Shown: positions 23,166-36,899, numbered from the stretch's first letter. The stretch: DNA of 64,000 nt from Chondrosia reniformis (GCA_947172415.1 OX359201.1:2170001-2234000); one strand, 5' to 3'. Numbers and translations are program-made. Notes: generated from the letters alone by a model not told the origin.

Positions 23166-26100
23166 TCATATATATACAACTTCATTTGCACTGTCAGTTA
23201 TATCCTTTGTTATTGTAGAAGCATAAGCTGGGTTATGTTGAAGATCTACACCAGCACTGTAGGGGAAAGAGAGGAAGTAGATACAAATGGATTGCAATAT
23301 TGCATTATATGTATACTTTCACAAATAATCATCTACGTATATGTCTTATCAGAGAGTACAGTAGAGAAGAGTAGAGAAAACCAGCTGCCTATATATTTTA
23401 TTCGTCTCAGATGCCTATCATCTAAAAAGTTGCATAAAGTGGCTAGGAAATATAGGTTTGAACACACTTTACATAATGCAAGTTAGTTCTGAGGGGACTA
23501 AAGTTGGATAGGTTATATAGCACACTATTTTTAATTAAGGATTCTTGGTTATCTGCTTTTATCATTATTACTTAATATTACAGAATATTAGCTTTGAAAA
23601 GGAGAGGAATGAAGGTTAGCTGCAGCAAGACGGAGTACATGTGTGTGAATGAGAGGGACCCGAGTGGAACAGTGAAGTTACAGGGAGCAGAGATAAAGAA
23701 GGTGGAGCATTTTAAGTACCTAGGGTCAACAGTCCAGAGCAATGGAGAGTGTGGAAAAGAGGTGAAGAAGCGGGTGCAAGTAGGTTGGACTGGGTGGAGA
23801 AAATTGGCAGGTGTGATGTGTGACAGAAGAGTGCCAGCAAAATTGAAAGGGAAGGTGTACAAGACAGTGGTGAGACCAGCAATGTTGTATGGTTGAAAGA
23901 CAGTAGCACTGAGGAAAGGACAGGAGGCAGAGATGGAGATAGCTCAAGATGTTGAGGTTTTCTTTGGGAGTGACCAGAATGGATAGGATCAGGAACGAGT
24001 ACATCAGAGGGACAGTGCATGTTGGATGTTTTGGAGATAAAGTGAGAGAGGCCAGGATATATGATGGTTTGGTCATGTACTGCAGAGGGATAGTGAATAT
24101 ATTGGTAGAAAAATGCTGGGGATGGAACTGCCAGGAAGGAGGCCTAGAGGACAAAAGAGGAGATTTATGGATGCTGTGAAAGAAGATATGAAGGTGTGAG
24201 AGAAGAGGATGCCGAGGATGGAAGCAGATGATTCGCTGTGTCGACCCCTAAAGGCAAAGCCAAAAGGAGAAGAAGACTTAATATTACAGATATGCTAATG
24301 AGGAATGCCTAAACTAATATTAAATGTTTTTATTTTACTTGTAAATTCATAATTATATGTACGTATGTACATAACTTACTACGTATATTCATTCTTATTT
24401 TTATTTTCTTCATGATTAAATCCCTTCTTTGTACTTCTCATGATAAGGACAAATATAACAACAGCAATGAGAGAAGTTAGTGCTGCACCTCCAAAGAAAC
24501 TTCCAACAACTCCACTTGTACAGTCACCATTGATTGATGGAGCAGATACTATTTGTTAATGCAATATATATTAAGAATACATAAACATTCATCCACAAAT
24601 CTAGCAGTTATAGTGTAACTAATGAACAAAATAAATCATGCATAGTCAACTTGCTCACTTTCATTATCATTTAAGGCAAGTTCTACAGACTGAGACTTTC
24701 CAATAGCATTCACTGCTACAAGTGTGATGTAATATGTAGCATCTTCCACAAGTTCTCTTAAGTTGAGGTGTGTGTTGTTAGTTTTAATGTTAGTCACACT
24801 GCAAGTGCAAGTCTTGTCCACTGTATAACTCAATTCATACCAAGTAACTCCATCACATGTAGTTGGAGGTGACTCATCCCATTCAATGTAGACAGATGTT
24901 GTTGTTGTTGCTTGTTCTGTTATTAATCCTGTTGGCCCATCTGGTGCTACACAGAATAAAGTATATGGAATAATACAATTAAAAATACGTACATTGTAAC
25001 AAATGCAGATCATTGACATTATATAGAGTGGAAAGCGTAAACATTCACCTCTTAAGTACAGTCATTGTACTGTATATATAATAGTCAGTATCACAAAACC
25101 TACAATATTCATTTATATATTATAGACCTTAACTGATTCCATAGTTAATAAATTATACACACTTTAATTTCATTTATGCAATTAACAAATGGCAATATAT
25201 TAAATACAATGCCCCTTGACATTATTCACTGATTTATTTGAACTACGTACATATAAGTATATATATGACACTCCACTCCTGATAATTCTAAGTAAATTGA
25301 CAGTGTATACACTAAATATTTACTTAAGTATGGTTATGATATATTAGTGAATATGTCAAACTCACAGCACAAATAAAGTCAGTGAATCAGTGAGGCCAGT
25401 TAAAATATACGAATGTGGTTATCGATTACTGATATGATTATATACCTCTCTCTGCTCCCAAACACATTTCTAGCACATTTGAAGGTTCAGACATTGTACC
25501 AGTATCAGTGTTAGCTGAGTTGACTGCCCTCACTCTCATGTAGTATGTAGGGAACTCTGGTCCTGTCCAGTTGTAGTGTGTTAAGCTATTTTGGGTAAGT
25601 GCAATTCCATTGATTATTGTAAAGGTACTGTTTGTAGTGTACTCAATCTCATAAGAAGTGATCACTCCATTTGGATTAACAGGAGGTAGCCAGTTCATCT
25701 CAACTGCATTTTCAATATCTCTTGTAATTCTCAGAAGACGTGGAGGACTAGGAACTGAACAGAAAAATAAATAACATAAATAATAGCTAGAATAGCTACA
25801 TAGTGCAACATAAATATATATATATATATTATATTATATTATTTATTTATTTATTTATATTAGATTAGATTACCTTAGTATATTGTAACTTGTACTGTAT
25901 ATAATATATTCACTCAGTAATGTAGTTATAGTTTTAAACTAAACTCACTGTCATCTTCTGTTTTAACTGTCTTCTCTATGGGTTGACTGACTCCACTACC
26001 ATCTGTAGCCCACACTCTAATCATGTATCCAGTTCCAGCTGTCAGCTTGTTCAGAGTAACACTTGTATTGTCAGATCCACCCAACCTCATGTAGGTTGGT

Positions 26101-28624
26101 GTGACTGGTACTGAGAAGTCCAGTCTTTCATAACTGATGTAATATCCAGAGCTTCCACTAACACTAGTCCAACTGAGTGTAATGGAATATTGAGTAAGTT
26201 GTGTCACTGATAGGTCTTCAGTTGATGAGAGAGAGGTAGTGTCTACAGCAAGATTATATATTTTTTATATCTTTATCCATCTATCATTGCTTTACCATAC
26301 ACAAATTGTAATAGTTCTTTTATATATCAACATGTTGTAAGATATAAATATATAATAGTTATAGCCCAGAGGCGAGTATATAATAATTTAGGAAGAAGTC
26401 CAAGAATAATCGATATAGCTATATATCCCATTGTGAGAGCATTCGGGCATCCCAAGATCAAAATAGCAAAAATTTTAAAGGAATTCCAGAAATTTGCTTC
26501 AGGGTCTAAAGAAATCACGACAATTGCAACTAAAAAGGGATGCATAAGATTTTCTTCACTTCCTGTATTAACTTGTAAATGCCATATATCCTATTAATCA
26601 GCAATTCATACCGGCAGTTATTTGCCACTGCTAGGTGGTTGCTATGTGTATTGAGTGACTATAAAATTGCTATTTGTTGTGAGAGATGAAACTTTCCCTT
26701 CAGATGGCGATTAATGGATTCAGTGAGATTCAATAATATACACCCCCCCGAGTTGCACCTGGCCAGTTAAATTCTAAGCAACATTAGCAAAATCAATCTT
26801 CACACTTTTGATCGGCAAATAAATCACATAAAACACCCCCATTTCGGGTTGTCACTGATTGTTAAGCAACATCGATCCCTCATGGGAGTGATAACAAATA
26901 CATAATCATCTCGTTACAATGATAATGGGGGATATATAGATATATAAATAATTTGCTAGCTATTTACAATCCTTTCAAAAGATAAGTTCAACTCAGTTAG
27001 AAGGAATCCTTACTCTATTAGATAAGTATTAAAAAACTATGAAAAAGGAAAAGGAATGTGTTTGATTTACTTCACTTCCTGTATTAACTTGCTAATGCTG
27101 TTAATCAGCACAATTCATGCTCTATATGGCAGATAATTTACCAATATCATCTCGTTGCCCTGGTAATGGGGGATATATAATTAATATACTATTTACAAAC
27201 TTTGTGTGCTTTTGTAAAAATGCACATTCTGCAATATTACATGAAAACACACTCTACATGAATGCTAACTTGGATTGACAAACATTCCAAACCATGCTGT
27301 CCTCTGATTTCCTTTACAGTAGAATTCTTCATTTGAGGGATTGATAGACATTGATCTTGTTAACTGATTAAACCTTCCTTGAGTGCTATAAAATGCTGTA
27401 TAAGGGCCTGAGAAGGGTACTTTAGTTCCACTTCTATAATACCATGACACTTGACCTCCACCACTACTGTAACAGAAGACACGATATTTAGTATTCTCTT
27501 GGATTAATATTGGAGTTCCATCAGTGACGAAACTGTTTCTTGGAAAGTAGATTCCAGGATACTGTGAACTTGGTTTGTAATATATGGACACACCAGCTGT
27601 AAAATGTACAGTATTTACAGAGTCAGCATTATTATAAAAGTATAAACATATAATACACATTTATAATACCCTATGGAATATACATTCCTTAAAAGAATAT
27701 CATCCTTAGTAAATTATTAAATACAACATATATAATATACATACGTATGGCTTAGGGCTGTACTTATAGTGTTAAGTATTGAGAGAAAAAATGGTGTATT
27801 GTTATTCCAGCTGTAAATAAAGTATTATATGCAAACTATATACAGCATTATTATATATAAACATATTAATGTATACACAATATATAAATGTATAAATACC
27901 CTAAGAATGGTTTATGGAATATCTTTAAAAGAATATATACCGTACCGGTTTATTACATACATTCTCTCTGGCTTACGTGAGACCGTGCAACATCTAATTA
28001 ACCTTCTCCATTAAGTCTTAAGATTGTTTGGAAGTGCTTGAACATTATACACTAATAAATGTCAATCATACAAAGAAGTAAACAAACCTGTAACACTGAT
28101 CCTGTGAGTATCACTCCCCAGTATCACTCCATCACTTCTATTAGATACATTACACTGGTAGTCTCCATTATCCCTCTCATAAACTATATCCACTACTACT
28201 GTGTCGTTGTACTGCCTCCTTGAACCAGCCTGTGATGGTTCTGATGGATTGTCACAAGTACTTCCATTAGCACATGTCCAACTGTAAGTCAGTTCACTTC
28301 CATAAGGTACTCCAACCACTCTACACACCAAAACCACAGTTGTTCCTTGCTCCACTTCATAAGTGTTTGGATAGGCATCGATCTTAACTGTGAAACACAA
28401 ATGCCATTGGATATTCTACAGTAGCTGTAATTTATGATATATCGAACGAGTACTCTGTAGTAGCTCTTCTTACCTTGGATGTTGCCAGGTCGGGAAGAGC
28501 AAACTTGACCGATTAAAAGACCTGAAGGAAATGGAACTAACAGTTTTACGTAGAAAAAAACGCCTAAGACTTATATACCTTCGAAGAAGAGTGTGACAAT
28601 TATTCCTGCGTAGTAAGTTACCAT
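23166..28624 (-). CDS. Receptor U3: Ig1-Ig2-FN3x3-TM, whole, shortened tail (about 623 aa)
   Basis: Exons: 28579-28624, 28474-28521, 28088-28387 (Ig1), 27270-27596 (Ig2), 25949-26242, 25446-25754 and 24659-24946 (FN3-1 to -3), 24380-24548 (TM), 23166-23256 (tail). Lengths keep the frame throughout and splice sites are standard. Linker reads LLIGQVC. FN3-3 is one codon short (LITEQ in place of LREMTEQ). The TM exon has a single GVVG unit. The tail keeps GVDLQHNPAYAST but ends at VVYI, losing the EKCT end found in U1, U4 and U5 because an AT-repeat change creates an earlier stop. The last intron contains a LINE fragment (23585-24285). Closest in layout to U1. Confidence 0.83.
23585..24285 (+). 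mobile_element. 5'-truncated LINE, RTE-like RT C-terminus, in U3 last intron
   Basis: Encodes the region after the RT active site: MKVSCSKTEYMCVNE, HFKYLGSTVQSNGECGKEV, KLKGKVYKTVVRPAMLYG, then in other frames SLGVTRMDRIRNEYIRGT and a terminal piece. The frame shifts at least twice (after PAMLYG and within the last part), so it is dead. There is no endonuclease and no YADD box, so only the last 0.7 kb was inserted. It ends in an A/G-rich AAAGGAGAAGAAGAC. It lies opposite to the host gene and is higher in G+C than its surroundings. Confidence 0.75.
25815..25872. repeat. AT-rich simple repeat in U3 intron
   Basis: (TA)n followed by (TTA)n and (TTTA)n, making the U3 FN3-1/FN3-2 intron about 140 bp longer than in the sister copies. 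Confidence 0.8.
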
Positions 28625-29410
28625 TCTTATCTGTAGTTAACGATCAACAATAACATAACAAAATGCAATAGGAACTGTAAACTGTTTTAAGTGTAGCTGT
28701 AGGAACAATAATAAATCACGTGTGTAACTCGTGCTACATGCACTAGCAGACTCAGGGACGGTCCAGAATTTTGTAACAGAAAGGATAAACAGGGGATTTA
28801 GGGAATTAATACCGTATATAAACATACGTATATGTATCTATTTATGATTATAAGTTATAAATACATATTTTCTATTTTCTATTTAGTATATAAAGGGGGA
28901 TTGCTAATTACAAGCTATGTAGGAGTGTGATAGAAAGTATAGAAGTATATAGAGGTTAGAAAAATATGGCTCTAAGAGAGAGTACGTATATACGTATACT
29001 TCAAGCACCCAGAGAGCCCATCTCCTTAAATCCACCATTGTGCAAGGTCAATTTAATACATTAAGTACAATTTTCTATATTATGTTATAGGTATTCACTC
29101 ATATAATCAACACAATAATGTTATATAGTGAAGTTGTGTGTATGTTCACTAACTAGAGTCAGTGTATATGACAATTATGTCAAATATGTTGGTATATACA
29201 TTTACTGATATATAGTTCTACAGAAGATTTGGGATGTAATATAAACTATGTGGTTTTACAGTATATATGTAGTTGGGAGATGTCCTGAGAGATGTGGCCA
29301 CTCTGATCAAAGTGTACCAGAGTTGTGCTGACTGAATATGTATACATCAAATTAATGTTTACAACACTAGCCAACAATTCATTACTTGTAGTAGCTTAAT
29401 ATTATATGTA

Positions 29411-29789
29411 TTGGATGTACTGGTACTTGACGAAGTCAGTGATATAGGGATGCTGCAGGGTAAATGAAGACAATGTGTATATTGAAGTGTTTATCATGCA
29501 TTATTTATGTACGCGTATATTTCCTAAACTATGAAAAATCTAAATAGCCTGTCAAATTATCAGTCAATGATGGCGAGATCTATTAGCACTGAATTAATTA
29601 TGGTGCTGCTATTATTAGCCACTCACTGTATACAAAACTAAGTTGTAATGTATATAGTCTGCAATAAGACCGAAAGGATATCCTACCAAAACATAATGAT
29701 TGACATAATATCAAATTTGTACAGATTTACAAGACTGGTTAGTATGGGACTTTTACGCTGTTCAATTCATCAAATGCTACCAGATGAGC
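29411..29789 (-). repeat. Inverted duplicate of kinase 3' end (left arm of 379-bp palindrome)
   Basis: This 379-bp stretch is the reverse complement of 30264-30642; reading both through I saw one mismatch (near 29494/30560). It contains the end of the last kinase intron, the CTGCAG acceptor and the start of the last exon. It interrupts sequence that is continuous beside GPCR copy A (near 21085), so it was inserted in reversed orientation. Confidence 0.88.
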
Positions 29790-29899
29790 TATATCTATTG
29801 CTATCATCAACTATATAATCATGAGTATATACTTGACATATCATTAAAATTTTTAATAGTTTACATTTTAGCAGATACTCTTATGTATGCGTATGTAAT

Positions 29900-30245
29900 C
29901 AGGGAGTACGGTAGTACTCCCTATGTAGGGATGACACGGTTTTTTTCGTTTTCCCCATACATCGGTATAGGAGCAAAATCCCAAAATAGGCCGAAAATCG
30001 ACAAAACAAGGCTATGTATAGCTAAATATACCATATATATACTCTAAATAGACCTTAAAGGCAAGCGAATATGTCCCGCAGGCGAAATAATAAACTTTAA
30101 AAATTCCAATTTTCGTCTTCTTCTTCATCTTCTTCGCTCGCTATAACTATAAAAGGAAACAAGCTTTCGGACTAATTCTAAAGCGAAAAAACTCTAAATT
30201 TTCCGCGCTGTATTCTTTTGTAGAAGCGAGAGCGATGTTGTCAGG
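29900..30245. mobile_element. Element with GTAC-GGTA-GTAC terminal hairpin, in palindrome spacer
   Basis: Begins AGGGAGTACGGTAGTACTCC, a 9-bp stem around GGTA, followed by TGTAGGGATG. The interior shares GGAGCAAAAT and TTTGTAGAAGCGAGAGC with the element at 50308. The far end is not clear, so it may be truncated. Non-coding. Confidence 0.55.
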
Positions 30246-30263
30246 GTAATGACACCCTTTCAT

Positions 30264-31953
30264 GCTCATCTGGTAGCATTTGATGAATTGAACAGCGTAA
30301 AAGTCCCATACTAACCAGTCTTGTAAATCTGTACAAATTTGATATTATGTCAATCATTATGTTTTGGTAGGATATCCTTTCGGTCTTATTGCAGACTATA
30401 TACATTACAACTTAGTTTTGTATACAGTGAGTGGCTAATAATAGCAGCACCATAATTAATTCAGTGCTAATAGATCTCGCCATCATTGACTGATAATTTG
30501 ACAGGCTATTTAGATTTTTCATAGTTTAGGAAATATACGCGTACATAAATAATGCATGATAAGCACTTCAATATACACATTGTCTTCATTTACCCTGCAG
30601 CATCCCTATATCACTGACTTCGTCAAGTACCAGTACATCCAAAACAGGTTCAAACTGTTTAGAACCTTCTGATACTGAGGAGAGTATATATGTTTAATAC
30701 ATAGACTCACATTACTTTACGCATATGAAAATCCAGCTATAATTATTTAACTTGTTTACACTGTTTTATAGGATACCTTTCGTAAATATTCCATTTATAA
30801 GACTTTGCATCCTTTGTATGGATTAAAAGGAAACAATATTCTATTTTAAAAGTATTGTGTACATATGACATACTGTTTCATAATCAATGTCAATATTGTG
30901 TGCATTTCCACATGTTGAATCATCCTTTTTGAGTGTTTGTCACCTCTTGATAATGGCCTTAGCAATTAAGGATGTAGCATTTAATGTATGCTTAATTTAA
31001 CCACCTTATACATTAGCAGTCATTTTCAATTAAATACGTATGATACAGAAACTTGACATAAACGTACCAGTAGGTTTTTACACATACATTAAGTATAATG
31101 ATCAGTTCCTTCTATGTTGCTATCCTTAGCAATTGACACCAGCAGCCACATGCACTCAACCCAGAGATTGTCAGGTGTGAACATAGCCAGCTCACCTTTT
31201 TGACAGACTTGGCTTTCAAAACAAGACTTTAGGCTACAGCCTGGGACCTGCCCTATACCCTAACAAGGGCAAGGTGACCGGATGAAGTAGTTTTATACAT
31301 ATAAGTAGAATGTTGTGTAGGCTACCTTTAAATTACCTGTTTATAACACCAAAAATGGAATTAGAAGATATGCAGTTTTTATATTTGACAGCCACAATGC
31401 TAAACTGTTTCACTTCACTTTCAAAAGTGTTTCAACAGCTATATACATATAGTACAAATTTACACACTTGAGAAAGTTCGAAATTCCACCATGCAGTCTA
31501 CAATGTGAAACTAGGACAAGGGATTGTATACAATGCAGTATTCTTATAAAGATATAAAGATGTTAGATACTATATATATCACATGTGTAAGAAGTCAAGG
31601 AAGTCTGTATTCTTATGTTATAATGACATATATGTTGAGTAACTGATTTATGCACATTCTGGTCTCAGATCTAGACTAATAATGTCATATGGCAATATAT
31701 ACGTATATATAGATTTCAAAAGTTATAAAAGTATTATATAAAATAAATTTCATAAATTCTGTGATTTAAGTTATTTGGAAAGCCAAAATGACATCCATTT
31801 TACACATACAAGTTTCAACAAATTCAAGACAGATTTCCACTCTATAAGGAATGACTATTATAATCTGTATATAAAGTATAACATAATTTAAACATCAGTA
31901 ATTAAACATTAAAGCATATTTGTTTTTAAATTAGCTGGTATACACACTGCATA
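30264..31953 (+). pseudogene. Duplicate of kinase last exon and 3' flank, right arm of palindrome
   Basis: Contains the intron end, acceptor and last exon copy (30600 to about 30697) in direct orientation, then the 3' flank down to the stop of U4. It differs from the parent near the end (GATACTGAGGAG, then a TATA insertion before the end). The 81-codon frame of the parent flank is broken here. No catalytic exons. Confidence 0.78.
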
Positions 31954-34900
31954 TCACGTACACTTTTCATACACAACTTCATTTGCACTGTCAGTTTTAT
32001 CCTTTGTCATTGTAGAAGCATAAGCTGGGTTATGTTGTAGATCTACACCAGCACTGTAGGGGAAACAGAGGAAGTATATATGACAATTAATATTGCAATA
32101 TACATACGTACTTTCATGTATGATCACTATAAACTAAAAACACTGCATATTCAATTTATTATTGTCTTGGATGCATATCTTAACAGGAAATAGGCAGCCT
32201 TGGGTTTGAACACATTTGATATAAGCTAGTTAGTTCTGAGGGGACTAAAACAGCCAGGTGCTATTAGTACACCATTTTTAATTAAGAGTTTTGGTCTCTT
32301 TAACTGCAATATTATTTTGAGTTATCACGAAGAGAATTTTTAAATAAAATTTGACAAGTGCATGGTTCACTTAATTTCCGTATATCCAATCATGTATGAT
32401 CAGTCTTTCTACATGCATCATTGTCTTGTTTCATTATTTTTCCAGATGTGCTAGTCACGGTTGCAGGCATCATCATCATTAATCCTTCTTTTTTTAAAGT
32501 TTCTATTTTACTAGTATATGTATATATATACACCATAATTGAATTCTCACTTCTTAATTTTATTATATTTAAACTTTTATATAATTTCTGCATGTACATA
32601 ACTTACTACGTATATTCATTCTTATTCTTATTTTCTTTATGATTGAATCTCTTCTTTGTACTTCTCATGATAAGGACAAATATCACAACAGCAATAATAG
32701 AAGTTAGTGCTACACCTCCAAAGAAACCTCCAACAACTCCACCAACAACTCCACTAGTACAGTCACCGTTTATTGATGCAACAGACACTATTTGTTAATG
32801 CAATATATATTAAGAATACAACATTTTAAACCTTCATCCACAAATCTAGCAGTTATGTAGTGTAACTAATGAACAAAACAAATAATATAAATATAGTCAA
32901 CTTACTCACTTTTATTTTTATTTAAGACAAGTTCTATCGTTACAGACTGAGACTTTCCAACAGCATTCACTGCTACAAGTGTGATGTAATATGTAGCATC
33001 TTCCACAAATACTTTTAAGTTGTAGTGTGTGTTGTTAGTTGTAATGTTAGTCACATTTACAGTGAAAGTCTTGTCCATGGTATAACTCAATTCATACCAA
33101 GTAACTCCATCACATGTAGTTGGAGGTGACTCATCCCATTCAATGTTGACAGATGTTGCTGTTGCTTGTTCTGTCATTTCTCTCAATCCTATTGGCTTAT
33201 CTGGTGCTACACAGAATAAAGTATATGGAATAATCAGTATACTATTAAGAAACATTGTAACAAATGCAGATCATTGACATTACATAGAGTGGAAGGCGTA
33301 AACATTCACCTCTCTAGTACAGTCACTGCACTGTATATATGATAGTCAGTATCACAAAACCTACAATATTCATTTAGACCTTAACTGATTCCATAGTTAA
33401 TAAATTAAACACACTTTCATATTTGCAATTTACAAATGGCAATATATTATATACAATCCACTGATTTACGTGAACTACGTATATAAGTATATATGACACT
33501 CCACTCATAATTTCTAAGTAAGATTTACAGTGTATACACTAAATATTTACTTAAGTAGGTATGGTTAAAGTCAATTAATCAGGCCAGTTAAAATATATGA
33601 AAGTGGTTACTGATATGATTATATACCTCTCTCTGTTCCCAAACACAGTTCTATGACATTTGACATTGTACCAATATCAGTGTTAGCTGAGTTGACTGCC
33701 CTCACTCTCATGTAGTATGTAGGGAACTCTGGTCCTGTCCAGTTGTAGTGTGTTAAGCTATTTTGAGTAAGTACAGTTCCACTAATTGTGGTAAAGTTAC
33801 TGTTTGTAGTGTACTCAATCTCATAAGAGGTGATCACTCCATTTGGATTAACAGGAGGTAGCCAGTTCAACTCAACTCCATTTTCAATATCTCTTGTAAT
33901 TCTCAGCAGACGTGGAGGACTAGGAACTGAATATAGATACAGATTCAGTTATGTAGTTATAGTTTTACATTAAACTCACTGTCATCTTCTGTTTTAACTG
34001 TCTTCTCTATGGGTTGACTGACTCCACCACCATCTGTAGCCCACACTCTAATCATGTATCTAGTTCCAGCTGTCAGCTTGTTTAGAGTAACACTTGTACT
34101 GTCAGATCCACCCAACCTCATGTAGGTTGGTGTGACTGGTACTGAGAAGTCCAGTCTTTCATAACTGATGTAATATCCAGAGCTTCCACTAACACTAGTC
34201 CAGATGAGTGAAATGGAATATTGAGTGAGTTGTGACACTGAAAGGTCTTCAGTGGAAGTAAGAGAGGTAGTGTCTACAGCAAGATTATATATATCAAGGT
34301 GCATTCACTAAGGAATTTAAAGTCCTATACGTATATATAAAGGATTACTCAGTTAGCTATATATAGCCATCTGTACATGTGCAGTTTTGTAAAAATGCTT
34401 CTGTAATAGTACATGAAAACAAAAATGCATCTTGGATAGAAACATTCATATCAATATGTAGTAAGTAATATGATGTTTGGTGTGTGGCTGAGTATTATTA
34501 TAGCCCGGAAGTGTGGACTATAGTTTAGTATAATTATTTTGGCAGAAATATGAGGTGATGGGCTATAATCAATCAATCAATCAATCAATATCTTATTTTA
34601 GGTGGGAGGGTCTATTAGCTAACAGCTATTTTACAAGGAGCCCACCATAATAATATAATAATAAAAGTACCATAATAATAAAACTATAATACGTATATAC
34701 TGTATATACGTATTATAGTTTTATATACAGTATGTATATAAGTATATACAATATGGATTTGAGAATATAATTAAAGTTTAAAATATGTAATATAAGTTTA
34801 ATTAAACAAACCAATGGATTTATTAAATGTTTAGAAAAACATTTTTGGTCCTAATTGTAACTAAAACTGATATATGTATACCCTATCACGAATTCCAGAA

Positions 34901-36597
34901 ACTTTCTTCAGGGTCCCTATAAATTACCAACAACTAAGAAAACCAATTGCAATGCATAAGGTTTACTTCACTATATCCTATAATCAGTGATTAACAGTGT
35001 ATATGGTAGATAATCCCCCTTAGCTTGTTACCCTGGCAATAAGAGAAGAATAGCCTGTTGCCATGGCAACTGAATGGTTAATGGTGGGGTATATTCCGAA
35101 TTTATCTGTTATTATCTGATTGGTCACAGATATATCTGGAGAAAAGTCAAACAGGAAATAAATCAATTTAATTTGTCACCTTTTACAGCATTGCATCACT
35201 ATCATCACACTATGGACAACAGAAAAATGAGTTATAGTCCATGTACTGAGACATCCACCAGAATATAATACTCAGTCAGCTTCGCCTCAGCCTTCTATTA
35301 TATTGTGGCTACGTACCATCCTCACCTCTGGTCTACAACTTATACATATATAATTTGCTAGCTATAAATGTGGACTATTTTTTAAAATGTACAATCTGCA
35401 ATAGACTAAGTACATGAAAAAACATTCTACATAATGCTAACTTGGATTGACAAACATTCCAAACCATGCTGTCCTTTGATTTCCTTGACAGTAGAATTCT
35501 TCATTTGAAGGATTCCTAGAAATTGATCTTGTTAACTGATTAAACCTACCTTGAGTGCTATAATATGCTGTATAAGGGCCTGAGAAGGGTACTTTAGTTC
35601 CATTTCTATAATACCATAACACTTGACCTCCACCACTACTGTAACAGAAGACACGATATCTAGTATTCCTTTCTATTAATATTGGAGTTCCATCAGTGAC
35701 AAAACTGTTTCTTGTAAAGTAGATTCCAGGATACTGTGAACTTGGTTTGTAATATATGGACACACCAGCTATAAAATATTAAATATTAAATACAACATAT
35801 ATAATATACATACATATGGCTGTACTTATAGTGTTAAGTATTGATAGAAAAAATGGTGTATTGTTATTCCAGCTGTAAATAAAGTATGATATGCAGAGTA
35901 TATACAGCATTATTATACATAAACATATTAATATATATACACAATACAAGTGTATAAATACCCTAAGAATGGTGTATGGAATATACATTCTTTAAAAGAA
36001 TATATACAATATTTACAGAGTCAGCATTATTATGTATAAGCATATTAGAGAGAGAGTACGTATATACGTATACTTCAAGCTGACTCTAGTTAGTGAACAT
36101 ACACACGACTTCACTATATAACATTATTGTGTTGATTATACGAGTGAATACCTATAACATAATATAGAAAATTGTATTTATTATGTATTAAATTGACCTT
36201 GCACAGTGGTGGATTTAAGGGGATGGGCTCTCTGGGTGCTTGAAGTATACGTATATACGTACTCTCTCTTAGAGCACTATTTTTCTAACCTCTACTTCTA
36301 AACTTTCTATCACACTCCTACATAGCTTGTAATTTGCAATCCCCCTTTATATACTAAATAGAAAATAGAAAATATGTATTTATTTATAATCATAAATAGA
36401 TACATATAAATGGTGGGCTCCTTGTAAAGTAGCCAATTTGGCTAATAGGCCCTCCCACCTAAAATAAGATTGATTGAATTGAATTGAATTGACAATTATT
36501 AATCTCATATAAACTTAAATATAACCTATACTTAAAAAGGCTAAGATTTACCTTTGAAGAAGAGTGTGACAATTATTCCAGAGTAGTAAGTTACCAT
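31954..36597 (-). CDS. Receptor U4: Ig2-FN3x3-TM, lacks linker and Ig1 exons (about 514 aa)
   Basis: Exons: 36552-36597 (signal peptide MVTYYSGIIVTLFFK), 35442-35768 (Ig2), 33980-34273, 33627-33926 and 32910-33206 (FN3-1 to -3), 32607-32787 (TM), 31954-32053 (tail). The linker and Ig1 exons have no counterpart between 35768 and 36552; that place holds an inverted copy of a receptor upstream region (36048-36405). Because every ectodomain exon is phase 1-1, exon 1 joins directly to Ig2 in frame (...FFK-A-GVSIYYK). FN3-2 is 3 codons short (SEP missing before NVIELCL); FN3-3 has the longer SVTIELVLN form. The tail is full length. The shortened signal peptide may be weaker. Expression is unproven. 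Confidence 0.76.
34565..34652. repeat. CAATCAAT-tailed repeat, inverted partner at 36407-36495
   Basis: CAATCAATCAATCAATCAAT followed by ATTTTAGGTGGGAGGGTCTA and TTACAAGGAGCCCACCA. The reverse complement is found at 36407-36495, on the other side of the Ig2 exon of U4. It looks like the 3' end of a short interspersed repeat. Confidence 0.6.
34678..34723. repeat. Perfect AT-rich hairpin
   Basis: ATAAAACTATAATACGTATATA and its reverse complement meet around a short centre (CTG). It lies in the U4 Ig2/FN3-1 intron beside a CAATCAAT microsatellite. Confidence 0.8.
36048..36405. repeat. Inverted copy of a receptor upstream region, in place of U4 Ig1
   Basis: Reverse complement of the region upstream of U3 (about 28830-29165), with high similarity. 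One part is itself bracketed by inverted copies of GAGTACGTATATACGTATAC (36056 and about 36245). It occupies the position where the linker and Ig1 exons should lie. Confidence 0.75.
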
Positions 36598-36899
36598 TCT
36601 TATCTAGTAATGTTAACGACCAACAATAAAATATAAAATAGAACTGTAAACTGTATTAAGTGTAGTTTTAGGAACAATAATAAATCACATGTAACTCGTG
36701 CTCTGCCTGCAATAGCAGACAATCAGGGATGGATCCACAAATTTGTAAAGATGTGTGTGGCAGAAAGAATAAACAGTTAATACAGACTACAGTATGATTA
36801 AAAACTATAAATACAGACATTTTCAATTTTCGGTATGTTGTAGGTATTAATTCATATTAACAAAATAAAGTCATCAACTGTATATAGTCAGTTTATTTA

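Noticed and set aside
23712-24154. Two - strand frames of 102 and 142 codons
   Set aside because: Antisense to the RTE-like LINE fragment; Pro/Ser/Leu-rich as expected from the reverse of an A/G-rich coding strand.
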